64,000 bases of DNA from Sinonovacula constricta (taxonomy: Eukaryota > Mollusca > Bivalvia > Cardiida > Solecurtidae): contig CM017556.1 of NCBI GenBank assembly GCA_007844125.1, positions 76,836,762 to 76,900,761 of the forward strand. Direction: 5' to 3'. The position numbers and the translations under genes are program-made. Shown here piece after piece: positions 10,138-24,400 of the stretch; the stretch's first letter is position 1, and each line of letters opens with the position of its first letter. The notes under the pieces are model-generated. The model was not told where the DNA came from. It searched no databases and was given only the letters and a program-made list of their open reading frames with translations.

Positions 10138-11593
10138 ATACAACGTTGAAACGCAATAGCCTGCGAGTTAATTATTAAATGGTGCTGAATCGTTTTATTT
10201 CCGCTGACCTGAAAACCCCACATGTACTACAGCACATATAAGCACCTCTTGGAATTGCACATTCCTTTTCATCAAAATGATAACAATTAAGTAATTTATT
10301 GAAAAAATATTATTTATGATTTCTGACATTACCATTTCTTCAAACAAGCAACGATTGGCGGGGAATATACTGTCTGTGATAGAGCCTTGTTTCAATTGCA
10401 ATCATATAGTTAGGTCACAGGATAAGTTGTATTAAAACAAATTTTGTTTTCTTTCTTAAAGGTTGTATCTTACAGTTTTGACCAAAATATTTTCATTAAA
10501 CATCTCAATAAAACAGTGTTTCCTGAACAGATCACGCAAAATGATGTTTATTGATGTCCTTCACCTGTCTGAAAAGTGTACCATAACGCCAAAATCGTCA
10601 TTACAAACATGTATTTCCTATCTGAGCCACGCTGCAAAGTTAGCTATTTCTAAACTAAGACAAGCACGTGATCTCTTATGTTTAAGCTCATCCACGTCAT
10701 TCGCTGTGACGTCAATATCTATTTTTCGCCGAAGTTTCATTCGTTCTTGTTTATAGATTTGCAAAGAATGAACATTTTAAGTGTTGATTAACGAGTTTTA
10801 CTGCCCCAAAATTAAGATACTTATGAAAATCGTCAAAGCTTAGACTTAAGTATGACTTTTTTACAGATATTATGCACAAATACTCCAAACAGAGGTTAGA
10901 TTTGTTATATATAGGCAAACTTTCGAATACCACCTTTAAATGTTATTTTTACTCACCTTTGAAATTACACTTCAAGTTTAAAAGCGCATGACTAGCATAA
11001 GCACAAGGAAAAAGTCTTTTGCTCTTGTTAATTAGAGAGAACAACCAATCTCATACATGTGATTTAGCTCGAATGTCATTAGTTTCTTCGAATTCATTTG
11101 TTTACACCATCATATTCCTAGGTTAGCGATCCTATGTTCTCGAGTTCTGTGTTATAAGTTATGTAGACACTTTGTTTTATCTTTGAAATCACTTGTTTTT
11201 AAAGACTTGTTATATAGAATATTCCTTATTGTGACTATATGTACCAATAAGTGTTTTTGTGTGTTTGTAAGTGGTGGCCGCGTGATTTTATACGCGAGAG
11301 TAGAATTTTTTACAGCGTCTATATATTTGCATCACTTAGTGAAGAAATATCCTGAAATTGTGAATTTGTGTACGTCAACTTTTTTGCTCAATTGTTTATT
11401 AAGTAAATAATCAATTGTTTATTTACAATTATATATCGTTAGTAGTTATTTATTCTTTCTTATTTAAGCTGGAGTTCAACCACTAACAGAGCATCACCCC
11501 GATGCCGTGACAATATGGTATTATTAATTTTGTCGGCCTTATTATTTAAAAATCAAAAAACGCTCGGTAAAAAGTCTTATTTGAATAGATATT
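10138..11593. other. No gene recognised
   Basis: Open frames at 10195-10401, 10463-10756, 10751-10933 and 11183-11410 are short, overlap in opposite senses and show no domain. AT-rich intergenic sequence. Confidence 0.5.
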
Positions 11594-11597
11594 TTAA

Positions 11598-12866
11598 GGT
11601 TCTGGACCTGAAATGGTGACCTTCCACAATCCTTATAATGATACTGTTTCTTGAATCTGTACTATAAAACACATCGTACGGTGAATTTTTAAGGAAGTTT
11701 ACCGTTCGTAACTCAAGTTATGTACATTTTTATAAAGTGACCCTTGATTTTCAAAAACACCGTAAATTGTGCTGGAACAAATAATGAAAAAGTACCTTTT
11801 TCGAATTCTACTGTTTTATTTTCAAATTTTAACCAATTTTCCTGTTACACAATCATGTCATGATAAATCAGAACAATAAGATCACACTTTGGACAAATAC
11901 TATAAAAATACAGAACTTTTCATACATGTACCCCCGAGCAAAAATCCGAGTTCTTATGGGTGTGTTTAAAAATTTACTCTATCTATAAAAGCAAATATCT
12001 CAAGTTTGAAGCTAGTTAGACACATACAACTACTTTTAAAATTTTCTGCAATATGAACTGCCCATAATATGAGATTTTAAAGGCATTTTACCGTTCCTAA
12101 TAAAATTTATAAGAATTTGTAAAGGTTACTATAATAAAACTGCAAGAGAATTTATAGCGAAAAATAACGTCAAAATGGTCAATTACAGATTATACTCCTT
12201 TATACAAAAATCACCTACAGTTGGTATTAGAGATGGAAATATGTATGTAAAACTCTGCATTATTACATGAAAACCTTCTCTTTACTGATTTTGGCTGGCT
12301 TGAGGGAAATATTTGAAATTAACCACTTTACACGTTTTTCGTAAAAAAAAATCCGACAGTTTAGGAATAACTAAGTCAAGCACTCTTTTTGTATTTCTGA
12401 TACTTGGTTGTCCCTCACAATTTTGACCCCTGAACACATTTAAAAGTCCATCCTGGCCATCACGAGAAAATATCAGACGAAGGTGAGCGAGCGTCAAACC
12501 ATGTCGCTAACTCTCGCGGTTAGCATGCGAAGGCAAATTTAAATCGCAAACACATAATAAAACAGTGCATTTTTCACCTGTACACAGGAAACCAACACAA
12601 AAGTTATGATCCACTTCAACTTTACATGACTTTGTTGTCTGTAAACCACTATTTTTACAATATCGCCCTCGACGATCACGCTGTCGAGCTCCCGGTTCCC
12701 TCATTTTTGAGAAATGGGTAACCCAATGACGTCATGGAAAATCCATATCACGTGGTGAAAACTACTAAAAATAGCAAATACGAAACTTTACGACGAATGC
12801 TATTCAAATAAAACCGGATCATACTGAGTGCCGATGTTTACCGAAGTTAGTTACAGGTCCAGAACC
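11598..12866. mobile_element. TTAA-flanked inverted-repeat element, piggyBac-type insertion
   Basis: The ends are GGTTCTGGACCTG and its exact reverse complement CAGGTCCAGAACC, each directly flanked by TTAA (11594-11597 and 12867-12870). TTAA target duplication is the hallmark of piggyBac-like integration. The 1.27-kb interior has no transposase, so the element would be non-autonomous. The ends start GG rather than the usual piggyBac CCC. TTAA is common in AT-rich DNA, so the flank alone is weak evidence. Confidence 0.6.
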
Positions 12867-12870
12867 TTAA

Positions 12871-13412
12871 GCAGACATTTTTAGTTCGGCGACTGTTTCA
12901 GTTTTTGTAAGCTAGTGGCTCTTTAAGTGCACCAGTTTTCATTGCAGCTCAATATGACTCCTCTTCTTTTCTGTTTGTAGACTCTTAGTATGTGTTTGTT
13001 CATATTCTGTTAAAGTAAAACATTTTTTATTTAGTTACTAAATATATTATAACACCTGGACAACTGGAAGAAAAGTATATTTTCCTGCCAGCTAAATCAA
13101 TGGACACATATATAGCCGGTCTTATGATTACACGTGTAACCTCCACTGTTAGGGCGATTTCCCTTCCAAATGAGCGTTTGGTGTGCTAACCTTTTATTCT
13201 TTGAAAAATGCATACACATAGTGCACAGGAGTGGGGGAGGCGGGGCTTGGAACTTTACCTTAGAAGGGGACTGGTGTTTGATTTTTTTCTACTGCCTATT
13301 GGCACAATGTGACTGTCTAACGATCTGACAAAACTTTTTTTATTTCTTCACTTCTTGATGGCTTCTATTTATACACAAAATATTGTTGCAAAACGTTTCT
13401 CTCCAAAAAATG
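12871..13412. other. No gene recognised
   Basis: Intergenic sequence; nothing recognised. Confidence 0.45.
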
Positions 13413-13492
13413 GTCCGTTCCTGTTTTAACACGCTATGTTCCTGTTTTAACACGCTATGTTCCTGTTTTAACACGCTATGTTCCTGTTATAA
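13413..13492. repeat. 21-bp minisatellite, about four copies
   Basis: GTTCCTGTTTTAACACGCTA is repeated almost exactly four times, with the last copy diverging to CTGTTATAAC. Confidence 0.85.
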
Positions 13493-16229
13493 CTACTATC
13501 AAGCTAAGCATTGATGTCATGCTTCGCTGATGACCGAATGGACGAATAATTGGTGTATTTCTACTACTTATTGTGGGGCCTGAATTCCCATCTAGTCCAG
13601 ACACCACTGAGATGTTACGAATGCTTAATTTTATGAGTTTCGGGTTCAGTATCGTAGCGGAAGGCACTGTGCTTGGTTCTCTTCCTATTATTTCACAGTT
13701 ATGACTATTAAATGTATAATAAATAATTCTGTTCTCTAAGATTTATATTCTAAAATGCTATAAAAAGCCGTAACAGCTGACAATGTCTATTAAACGGCTT
13801 TACAATCAATACCTTAGCATGCGCCTAAAAGCAGACAAAGTTGTCCATATACAATACACGGCATTAATAATTATATTTTCAAAAACAATGAAATGGAGAC
13901 ACAGATATCTTGTGATAAACTTGTATTAACAGGTGTTTTTTATGTATTGAAGGTCTTACTCAGGTCTATTGTAAAACTAGAAAAAATCCCCATTTATAAT
14001 AGGTAAGAATAATCGAGAAAGTAAAAATTGCATCACGTGTTAAAACATTCCAACTATCAGAATGAATGTAGTTTTGATGATATCCTGGTGCGCCCTATAG
14101 AACATCACAATTTACATAGAATTATATTAAAACCACATATCAGTGACATTCTTTTATATAGATGGTTATCGATTTTTCACCAAGATGCGCGCGCACCTGT
14201 TTGTCCGCCATCTTTGTGGTAAGGTGAATCAACATATCAGTACCGTGAAAGCGCACTTTTGTTTATAATTAACCATTACAGGCAAGGAAGACAATGATTA
14301 AGCCTTGTAGTGTTGTGAAATGTCACAAAATATATAATCCGGATCAGATTTCTTTTTTTCTCATTACCAGCCGTCAGTACAAACCAAGGGGAAAGGACGA
14401 GAAAACTTTCGGACGTCTTGCTTTCGCGCTTGAACAGAGCATTCATTGTAGCTAAGCGTTTTAAGTGTTTTGGATTGCATTAAAAGTCGAAAGAAAATAT
14501 GTCTGTGGAAGTATGTTATAATGTTAATAGCTATTTTGTTGTTTATTTTATTGTTATTATTAAGATACAGATAATTAACAAACAATTAAGAAATATATTG
14601 CTTATTTACTAGTCCTAAATAAACTAAAAAGCTACCAACAGTATCGATAATTTCATCAAGGTCAATTTTAGACAAAATGTTGTCAGCATGTGCCCCTCAT
14701 GATGCTTGATGCACAAAATTTACCCCCAGATATTTGACCCTTGAAATTTTGACTGAGGAATCAATGACCATTGACGTTTAGCGTCTATAGAACGCCGTGT
14801 ATGTGGTTGTAATGTGGTATCCGACAGTTTGCTAATATTGTACCCATGTAACAACACATGTTACTTCTATTCTGGGAAATTTATACATAATGCTTGAATA
14901 AACTTTAGTTAAAGTGAAGACTGTTATTACACTAACTTTATTGTTCGACAGTGTGAATCTTAAAAAATATCGCATTAAATGTCCATTTTTTTAAATAGGC
15001 ACGTTGATGATTTCAGGTTATCTCAGATAGGAAAAACCTATTTGTAATGACAGGCAATGTGTTATGCTTTACTTTTTACATGGCTGTAATAACAAGGTTG
15101 GGCGGTAAATTCAACCCCCGGTATTTACCTGCTAGAAAATACTCCACAAAGTGACAAATACAACTATGATTTTTTTGCCTTAAAATACTGCAGAAATCTT
15201 AATTTAGTTAACTTGAAATAATGTATAATCATATTGATAATTAAATTACTCAGATATTTTAATTTAACTTCTTTTTTAACCTATAATACACGTGAGAAAG
15301 TAATGCTAATCCACCTGCACCTGGCCTTTGACACTCAGGAAGCAAAGCCATATGGTCTAGACTATTAAAACAACAAGTTTCAGACAAGGGGCTGTAAATA
15401 GCCAGGGGCAACATGGGGAAAAGTAAAATGTCATACATAACCTAGACAGTTTGTATTGGTACAAGTAAATGGTTGTGTATTGAGTATGGCATGAGCTAGA
15501 GTGTCAACTGTATGGCTTCATCCCTGAGTAACGTTTTAAATTTCTCTTGTCATCACCACTTCTATAACTTCACTCCACACCATTACCAAGCTACTATTCA
15601 CCATAAAGCCAAAGAATCCAGTCCGGAATATAAAACAGCATTTTGCGGGATCTTTACAAGCAAACATCATTTATTTGAATGCATGAGAGAAAATTGTTTC
15701 GTCCAAACTGCCAGATACCAGCTCTAATAAAGTGTAAGAAACAAACTGTTTTCAGAACGAGCCTGAACTAGCTGTTACAGCTAAGTTTTTTAAATGGTTT
15801 TGCTTTCACATTGACATTTGTCAATAAATAATAGCACATAGTGTTTTTATTTTTATTATTGTCCTACCTTTTAGCAAATTTAACAAACTTACATTATATT
15901 AGAATAATAATTTCACAGAATATTGAATTCAAGTTCCAGTACTTCTTTTAGAACCAAACCATTTCTGAATTAAAAACAACACATTTAACGGTAACAAGTA
16001 TTTAATGACAGTAAATTCATCGATCAATAAACAGGAAAAGCAAAAGCAGTTAAGAAACAAACAGACTGCTAAGGAAATTGGAGCATGTAATGGTATTCGA
16101 TCGCATTTAATAAATATGACAACCATAACATGGGCTTTAAGGAACTTAAAGCAATGAAAACATAGTATAACATGATGTAAAGAATTGAAACCAGTACACA
16201 TAATAAATGACCCTGTTTTAAAACCAAAG
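13493..16229. other. No gene recognised
   Basis: AT-rich sequence. The short open frames (13476-13667, 14028-14222, 14364-14585, 15512-15727, 15929-16201) have no family signature, no convincing splice context and no shared phase. Confidence 0.45.
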
Positions 16230-16400
16230 TTTAGCAGTGCCTGTGTCCAAGCAGTTGGTGACTTGTAACTCCTCAGCCGAGAGAGTGCATGAGTTCGAGT
16301 CCTGGTCGTGGAGGATTACCAGCTAACCTGCAGTGCGCAGTGGTTCTACCCTGGCACAAGTCTAGGATCTAGCTCCACCAATATTTAATTGGTTGTCGCA
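16230..16400 (+). mobile_element. tRNA-derived SINE (family 2)
   Basis: A tRNA-like head has an A-box-like segment near 16241 (GTCCAAGCAGTTGG) and a B box GAGTTCGAGTCCT near 16289. It is followed by a body with CCAGCTAACCTGCAGTGCGC and GATCTAGCTCCACCA. The body is shared with a fragment at 33925-34015, which supports dispersal as a SINE. Confidence 0.6.
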
Positions 16401-18058
16401 CTTTGCTGAAACACTAGATAGTTCACTATGTCTGGATATGCAATGTCCGACTGTAAGTCATCAGGCTGTCGTCAAAGACGAGTACGGATCAAAACCGATC
16501 AAATTAGTGTTCTTCAAGTCCTTTTCACGCACAAAAGCTCCAGCGTATAATTAATATATTCATATTGCACTTTGTAGCCGTTACACACGACATCTTTCGC
16601 GAAATAATCGATTTAATCGTCGAATTGTAGAGACCTAGCTGTCCTAAGCAGACATAAGTAAACAATGGCTTTACCACAAATATGGCCGACCGCATTGCAT
16701 GCTGGGAAATGTGTGACGTCATACGATAACCATCTATTGGCAACATTGTGCATTCATTATTAAACCATTGAAATGGGTATACAGCGACCTGTCAGCAGTG
16801 AAGTGATGAGTGGCTAAAACGGCTGAAGTGACCAAGAAATGTAATATATCAAAATGTTATGGAGTATATGGGCAAATTTATGTTTACAAACCGGAAATTC
16901 TATCTATAAGATTAATGCACTATTTTTGTTTTTTATTCATCTATACAGAAAAAATCTCTCCACCTGAACACATTTCTTTTAAACAAGAGATTTCCACAAT
17001 CGTTCTCATACGTTTGCACTGTTTAAAGACATGTATCTATTCTAATATTGTATGAGTGTTCAAGGCACTGAATCGGATATAAGGGGAATATTACTACAGT
17101 ATTATGTACCGAGTCAGAGGATCACATAGAGTTGATTGCATAATACCACGTCACCACGAGACCGAAGGTACAGTTTATTACATACCAAAAAACAACAACA
17201 ATCGAACGACAACACAATTTCTGTAACAATATTTATTTATTTTTCTTTTAAAGTTACTGTATTTTTATCTTTAGAGGTGAATAGAGACATAGATTTTAGT
17301 CATTTTGACGAAAGAGGTGACAATTAAAACGAGTAAGCAAGTATACACGAAGACACGTTTTATTATATAATTCTAAATATAATCCCAACATGTGTTTGTA
17401 TTTTAAAAGAATTCCCTCTGCTACAAGTAACTGCAGCATATACTTGTCATGCTTATTGACAAACACTATAATGTATCTGCGCTTTTAACGCTTTGTCGTT
17501 TGAAGGTGAGAAAAAAATTGTATACAATAACATGCCTATTTATTGAAAATAAAATTTATTAAAAATAAATGTCGCTTAAACAAAGAAACAAGTGCAAAAA
17601 TATACAAAAGTGATGGTTTAAAAAAGAAAGACAGTAATAAGACACATTTAAAAATACTGCATAATGATTATATAAATAAATTAGTACATTTTATTTTCAC
17701 ACAATACAATAAATATTTGAAAGATAGTGATCGCTTACAGAAGCAAAGAACCATATTGTATGATGCTGCATGCTTTTAAATATGAAACAATCTGACAGAC
17801 AACATTTGTTTCATCTGAGGACATTTACTCGCGCTCTGTAGTTCAATGGTGTCCTAGGCAGTGTGAACTTTTAATAGCGTTAATTGCTTGAAAACCATCC
17901 TTCACTCAAAGTTCAAAGTCTTTATCCAAACCGTCAAAACTGTTTAGTCGGTCAATGAGATTTTATAAGCGTTTGTCTTGTAGCTTGATTTAGCAACAGT
18001 GTCCTGTGGCACAGTTTATCGTCGATTAATGACACATACAAGCACTTGATATGCATAT
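16401..18058. other. No gene recognised
   Basis: Lies downstream of the NOX gene. It contains several short open frames on both strands and nothing with a recognisable domain. Confidence 0.45.
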
Positions 18059-18064
18059 TTTATT
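18059..18064 (-). terminator. Candidate polyadenylation signal of the NOX gene
   Basis: AATAAA on the minus strand about 310 bp after the NOX stop codon, a normal 3' UTR length. The hexamer is frequent in AT-rich DNA, so this is only a candidate. Confidence 0.35.
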
Positions 18065-18372
18065 TCTTCAAGTTAACTGAGTCACTACGAATACACATGT
18101 CGTACGTTCCCATCTCCTTAATTCGAAGGTTCAAAGTTCAAATGACAAATAATACTTGGTAATCGAAACAGTTATTTTAATACTTCCTGCCTTAGGTCAA
18201 CACACTCCTTTAAAAGACAGCTTGTTCACATATACTGGAGTGATGAGAAGAAATATTTGCATCCATTATTGACTGTGGTTTACACAGTATTACTTTTTGA
18301 GCATCTCAAATTGAGCAAAATATAGTAACAGTTGAAAGTTTATCACATTGTGACCAAATCACTTTAAAATGT

Positions 18373-18490
18373 TCAAAAATGTTCCTTATGGAAAGGAAAC
18401 TTTGTGAACACAGTTGTTTCTTGTAGACAGAGTTTCTTAACTGAGCAGCAGAGAGGATCGGGTCCGCAGCAAAACACGCCCACCGTTTGG
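18373..18490 (-). CDS. NOX exon 18 (terminal, NADPH-binding CGP motif and C-terminus)
   Basis: Acceptor ATTTCAG|C. Encodes QTVGVFCCGPDPL, a cysteine-rich segment (CCS, KLCL) and the end FPFHKEHF followed by TGA at 18373-18375. The CGP binds NADPH and the C-terminal Phe is a conserved feature of NOX proteins. One base starts the exon and completes the codon split by intron 17. Confidence 0.9.
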
Positions 18491-21400
18491 CTGAAATACA
18501 TGTATACCAATTAGGACAGTACGTTCTAGTTCGCTTAGGATGTGTGGTATACAGGCCCCTCAAATAAAGCACATAGTTGCGCCAGTAAACGCACACTTGA
18601 GAAATCCCCAGTTTGAAAAAAAATACTACAGAACCTAAATATTACAGGGATTTCAAATTTCACTTTTAATTAAGATGACAAATGCTTTTATTTTAGTGAT
18701 ATAGCACGTTAATTTAATTTTATTAAAACAAACATTAATTGCATGGTACTGCATGTATACATGTTCTTACCTATTACATATGCATACAGCAAACATACTG
18801 GATAAAACTTTACGAGAATATAATCTCTTTAATTGTTAAACTTTTTCTTCCCTTATACAAAGGTCAGGAACAACTTAAAGCTATAAACAATTTCCTTAAA
18901 ACACTGTTCAATCAAAAGTTTTCTTTAACATTTCTTGAACTTACAAATTAATGACGCAGACAAATATTCGAAAAATCTTTAAATGCCTATTTTGGCATAA
19001 TGTGTAATTCAAAAGACATCACTTGTTTTTATTACCGTTTGTGTTGTCGGTGGATTTGTTCAAACATTCCCTTTAAATCCGGTCGCCCAAAATGGACTTT
19101 ATTTAACAGAAAAACATCCATCTGAAACCAATATTTGAAGTTAATGTTTTAATGATTGATGAAAAAATATATCAAGTATTATGCAGCAAGGCATAAGTCA
19201 TCCTGCGTTTATGGCAATGTTTATACATGTATATGATAAAGAAAATCAAGGGTCTCAATAACTTCTTTGACCTCATAACAAAACATATTGGGAAATTTAT
19301 TGCCGACGGTTAAAACCCCGTTTTACTGCATTCGTCGACCGTGGGTTTATTGGTAAATTTTCTGTCGTCTTAGAATTGGCCAATCATAATACTGCTTTAA
19401 AACCAATACTCTTCAGCATGGAGACTAGAAGTATAACAATGACGTCGTCATTTTGACAAGTCTGTCAAAACAATGAAAGAACATTGAAGACGAATTAAAC
19501 TGAAATCGGATTACGAAGCGACCAATGAAATATCATTACCAGAAACGGCGATGAATGGAGAGTAACGGAATGGATCGGTCGTGGGTGTCCGACGATGTTA
19601 CAACCCCGCAATACTTCGGTGAACTGCATTACTTTTAATCGACCCTTTTACAAACAAGAACTTGCATTGCTTTTGAATTACACAATGACCGGCCAGGTCA
19701 TTGAGACTACATGAAAACGGTGACTTTACGCCATAATTGCACAGTTACTGCTGGATTTCTGTCTTTTCATCTCTCCAGTCGTACCCTGTATAGCTGAAAC
19801 AACTTGAGCAGTCTCCATGCCCTTAAGGTGGGATTGCACAGTAGGTATAACTTCAGGAATTTGTTATATGCCAACTGCGGATAAATCCTCGACTTTTTAA
19901 TTTCATTACCTTTTATCTCTTTACAACATTTTGTTTTGCTGGTTTGTCTTCATGTTTTCTTTTTTAATTTCACATTTTGACACATAAGACATATGACGTC
20001 TTGGCATTTTTATCGTATGACGCCAATAAAGTGTTCATTTTATACGTCATCGCTTGTAAATTCTTGGTTAGATTTGTATAATATTAATGAGACCTTTTAT
20101 TCAATTCTGTATTTTTGTTCTGCTGGTAAATTTGCATAGCTTGTATAATACTTCATGTAAAAGTTATAATTTATTTTGGTAATGTGGTTAATCCCCAAGT
20201 TAAACAGTAACGAAACATCTGACATCTGTATTACCTTGATCGCTGTGACTGTCCCGGTGTAAAAGAATCGGACATCTAGCATATCTCTGTTCGAACGATG
20301 GATCTGTGACAGATAAAGTTGACGCTGAATAAATATGACGCTAAATAATAATCCTTGTATATAATTTGGCTTTTTACATGTTTAACACTAAGACATGACA
20401 ATTAAATTCGCGGATAAAGAATATAATAATCAAAATTTATTCGACTATTTTTGTTATCCCTCTTCAAAAATATATGTCCATATTTCTGTTTCATACTGCA
20501 TCCGTGCTGTCACGTGTACACTGCTCTAGCATAGGTCTTGGCGATCATCAATCTACACGTCAGATGATTTGTTCATATCTCTTTTACAAGAAAGTATAAA
20601 ACTACTAATTAATAATGTTCACTTAAACGCAATACATCATTCGGAATATACATAATTTCCATAGAGAGCATAATATCATACAAAATACTTTTTATCATCA
20701 TCATAATTTCTGTCAAATTATTTATATGAAGAAAAGAAGAAAACACGCGGTCTATAAGACCAGTAATTCGAGAAAAGGCGGTGGTGCGCTACACACACGC
20801 AGGAATGGTAAAGTTATACTCCTGCGCCCCTGTTAACTTACATTCTTTTGTTTTGTTTTGTTTTTTAGTTTAAATTTTAGTGTACTCGAGATAGATTTCA
20901 ATACAATGTCATTTTGTACAAGCATTAGAAATATACCGTATTTAGAACAACTTGTACTTGGTCGTTTTCAGCGGTATTTACCTCTTCAACCAGGTCCTTG
21001 ATATGATTAGCACACGCATACAGCTGTGTAGCTTCACGAGTCACAAAAATGAAGTACATTTTCTTCGTTTTCGAGCTATCTCTGTAAAATAAAAGAAACC
21101 AATGCGCTGAAAGTGATGAAAACTAGCTTAACGTTAGCTTTGTCACATGGCAAGATGATGAGATCGGATGCCAAAGTGTTATAGTGGTCTCTAAACGAGA
21201 CTGAAGTTTGGCTTTCGTAAAGAAAGTGTGTATGAATTGACAATAACGCGCATTTGGCCTCGTGAGAACTACGTCAAAGTTGGTTCTTTAACAATTCAAA
21301 TTTAGTATTGTTTACATTTATGAAAACGCAATCCCTAGAATTGGGAATGCAAAAACGACTCCGATAAATGAACTTGATCTCTTTATAGTAGTCCGTACTT

Positions 21401-24400
21401 TTTCTATGTTAGAGGAAAAAACCCGCTCCCGTATCAGTCAATATACCCACCCCCACGTGGTTCGTAAATGTTACCTCCAATGCCTCTAAGAAGGCTTATT
21501 CATATTGTCCCCTTTTTTCCTGATATTGAAAACTTTAATAATACATACTTTTTTAACTGATCTTGCAGAAAAAGAAAAAAAGATATTCCATGGTTAAATT
21601 TGTGTAGATTTAGATAAGTTTATTACAATGTATTTGAAATGAACTGTCTTTCGGGGAAACTCATTGATTCATTCGACGACTTTTTCTACTCCTCGCCATG
21701 TGTGTAGATGTAATGCTAATCCAGGTAATTCTTCCAAAAGTGTACAGGGTTGTGACAAGCCGTTGTTTTCTTGCACATAATGTTATCTTGCATAAAATAA
21801 TTTCGTAATATTCTGCCATGACTTACGACGAGTTCCAAAAGAGTTTTATGTAAACCGTGTACAATCGCTGTGTAATGATGGCTGGACTAAATCCCCCTGA
21901 AAAAATCCTTATTGGTTATTTTCAAGTGAATTTTCTAACACAGCCTTCAATCTTTTACAAAAAGTCGACTATTTACACAGTTTTCCTCATAAAAAACGGA
22001 ACACTTCACTTTCCGTAGTAAAATATTAGGTCCAAAGTCCAGTTTTGCATTAATACTGTAGTTGTGCGTATATTGTCTTTCCTGGGATGCGCAAAATACT
22101 GAAAAAAGAATAAACCACCCGTTGAACGACCATATATATTCTTAAATTAAAGTCTTAAATTAAGATACAAACTCAATAACATACGTACCTGTGTTGTACG
22201 AGGTATTGTAAATGTGACAACATGGGTGTGACGCCGATCCCACCCCCAACACACACCACCACGTTATACTGATGGGCCGCCTCCAGTCGACCACTGTACG
22301 GGCCCTCCATCCTTACATGAGACAGACTGGAAACACATGGCGTATGAATGCACAATTCTGGATATTGAATGTCATGGATACAATTTTGTCAATTGGGAAC
22401 AGTAAACTATACTATAATAGGTAATGTATAGAAGGGTGTACACAATAGAGACAAGTGGAAACATATCAACATGCAAGTCGAAGTCTAATCTAGTTTTACC
22501 CGGGCCCCATCACACGCATCGTCGGATACCCCCGGTTGCACTATTACGTTACTCTCCATTCATCACCCGTGGGCAAATTGCTACTCATTTCGTCGTTTTG
22601 TTTGAATAGAACAGAACAGACATTATCCAATCAGATGATAGGTTACAAAATTAAATACTCTTCAATCGGAAGATCAATACGGTGACCTGAGAACGTAAAT
22701 ATGGCGACCGGTACAGCGCATCGCAAGTGTAAAGTATGTCTGTGCTATCGAAGTGGTATGTAAGCGTAAACTTGATTGGTTGGCAGATCCGCTGGATTTT
22801 CTTAGCGAACCAATCGGATTGCGGCATTTCATAGTAAACAAAACGACGATTTGAGTAGCAATTTGCCCACGGGTGATGAATGGAGAGTAACGTAATAGAC
22901 TCAACCGGGGGTATCCGACGATGCATCACACGTTGGTGGCTGACATGATATTCTTGATTTGGTCAAAATGCAAATTACTACACAGTTGTCTAGTAAAAAC
23001 TTTCTAATGTAGTCAGATAGGTTAGTTGTTATATCTTGTCAGGACAATAAACTTTGTATCACTGCCCTGGATACAGAGTAGGCACATGTCATAAATATAA
23101 ATATAATATAATATAAGTATAAATAAGAACGGTAGGGAATTAAGCTAAAAATAGATATCTACGCGAGATCTGATAATCCGGTTGATCATGTAACGTGGTT
23201 TCAAAAGCAATGATCACGTGGTTATCTTAATCTAAAATTATCTTACTGTGCAGCGTGGCCCAGATAGTACTTTTTTGTAATGACTACTGGGGTGTTGTGA
23301 TTATTTTTTACATGGAAGTAGGGCACTACTGAACAGCATTTCGTGGGAACCATTCATCTAATAATCCTTTATTTGGCTGCATAAAAGGAAAAAACAATTG
23401 GTCCAAAGTGTCGGAATTACACTTTAAACGACATCGTTTAAAAGTAGGTATAAACTTCGTATGTATACCTTTTGTGTTGGTTGTTCTCCACATCTTTTCC
23501 TGTTGTTTCTTGGCCACAAAGAACTTTCTCCAAGTCTCCTAGAATACATCCGTTAAAGACATGTGTATTTGTACGTTTGGTGTTAAACTCATTCTGTCAT
23601 ACTTGTAAGTAATTTATAAGATAAAGCAGACAGAATACTATAGTACATGTATGTGTTGTTGTCCTTATCAATACATTATGCCATGGTTTTTATGATACAA
23701 TAATCCAGGTTTGGATAAATCATCATTGTTATAATACCAGTAAAAAGAGACAAGATTTAATTCAAACCACTCTAAGATCGTCAACATAAAACATGCTTTC
23801 CAAATATAGATATGTGTATATATAGTTATGTACAGTAGTAAACCAGCGTTTAAGGGTACGCTAGTCAGGTTAAGGGTTGTTTACAGCTGTAGTATTAGTG
23901 ACGTAGCATTCGCCTAACAGCTAGAAAAAAATGGATCATGCTAGAAAATTCATTTATTTATTCTTAACTGGGTTTCGAGAATGTTCTGGGTTTCGTGAAT
24001 GTTCTAGAGACTTCTGCGTTCTAGAAATTCTGGTAAAAGGGCGTGTTAGCCGATTTATAAGAGTTTGGATAAAAGTTTGGACATAGAGTTTGGACATATA
24101 GTTTGGAAATACTTGCAGCTTCTATATTAATCTTTCTGTTTTGGAACTTACGTGGACTTACTATATTCTACAGTGATATAATTTTTAAGTGTTGGATTCG
24201 GAATTATATTAATTACATTCGTGTGTTGTTCTACAAATGGATTATTTCAACTGTGCTTATCTACGAGAACATTCTACCGAAGACTCTTCAGGATTATTAT
24301 TTATTTTGCATTCTCAAATTTTGTCTGATATATTTGTTATTATTTGATTACGCCATAGATCTAATTGTTTATTAAAATAAAACATTATTGTACTAGTTTG

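Noticed and set aside
23326..23517. Minus-strand frame with DQLFFPFMQ considered as the missing NOX exon
   Set aside because: Entering it in the phase left by exon 12 meets a stop. The segment at 23469-23538 fits both phases.
24103..24375. 90-codon hydrophobic open frame downstream of the heat-shock elements
   Set aside because: It starts with TTG and has no ATG until 24235. Reported as a possible noncoding unit instead.
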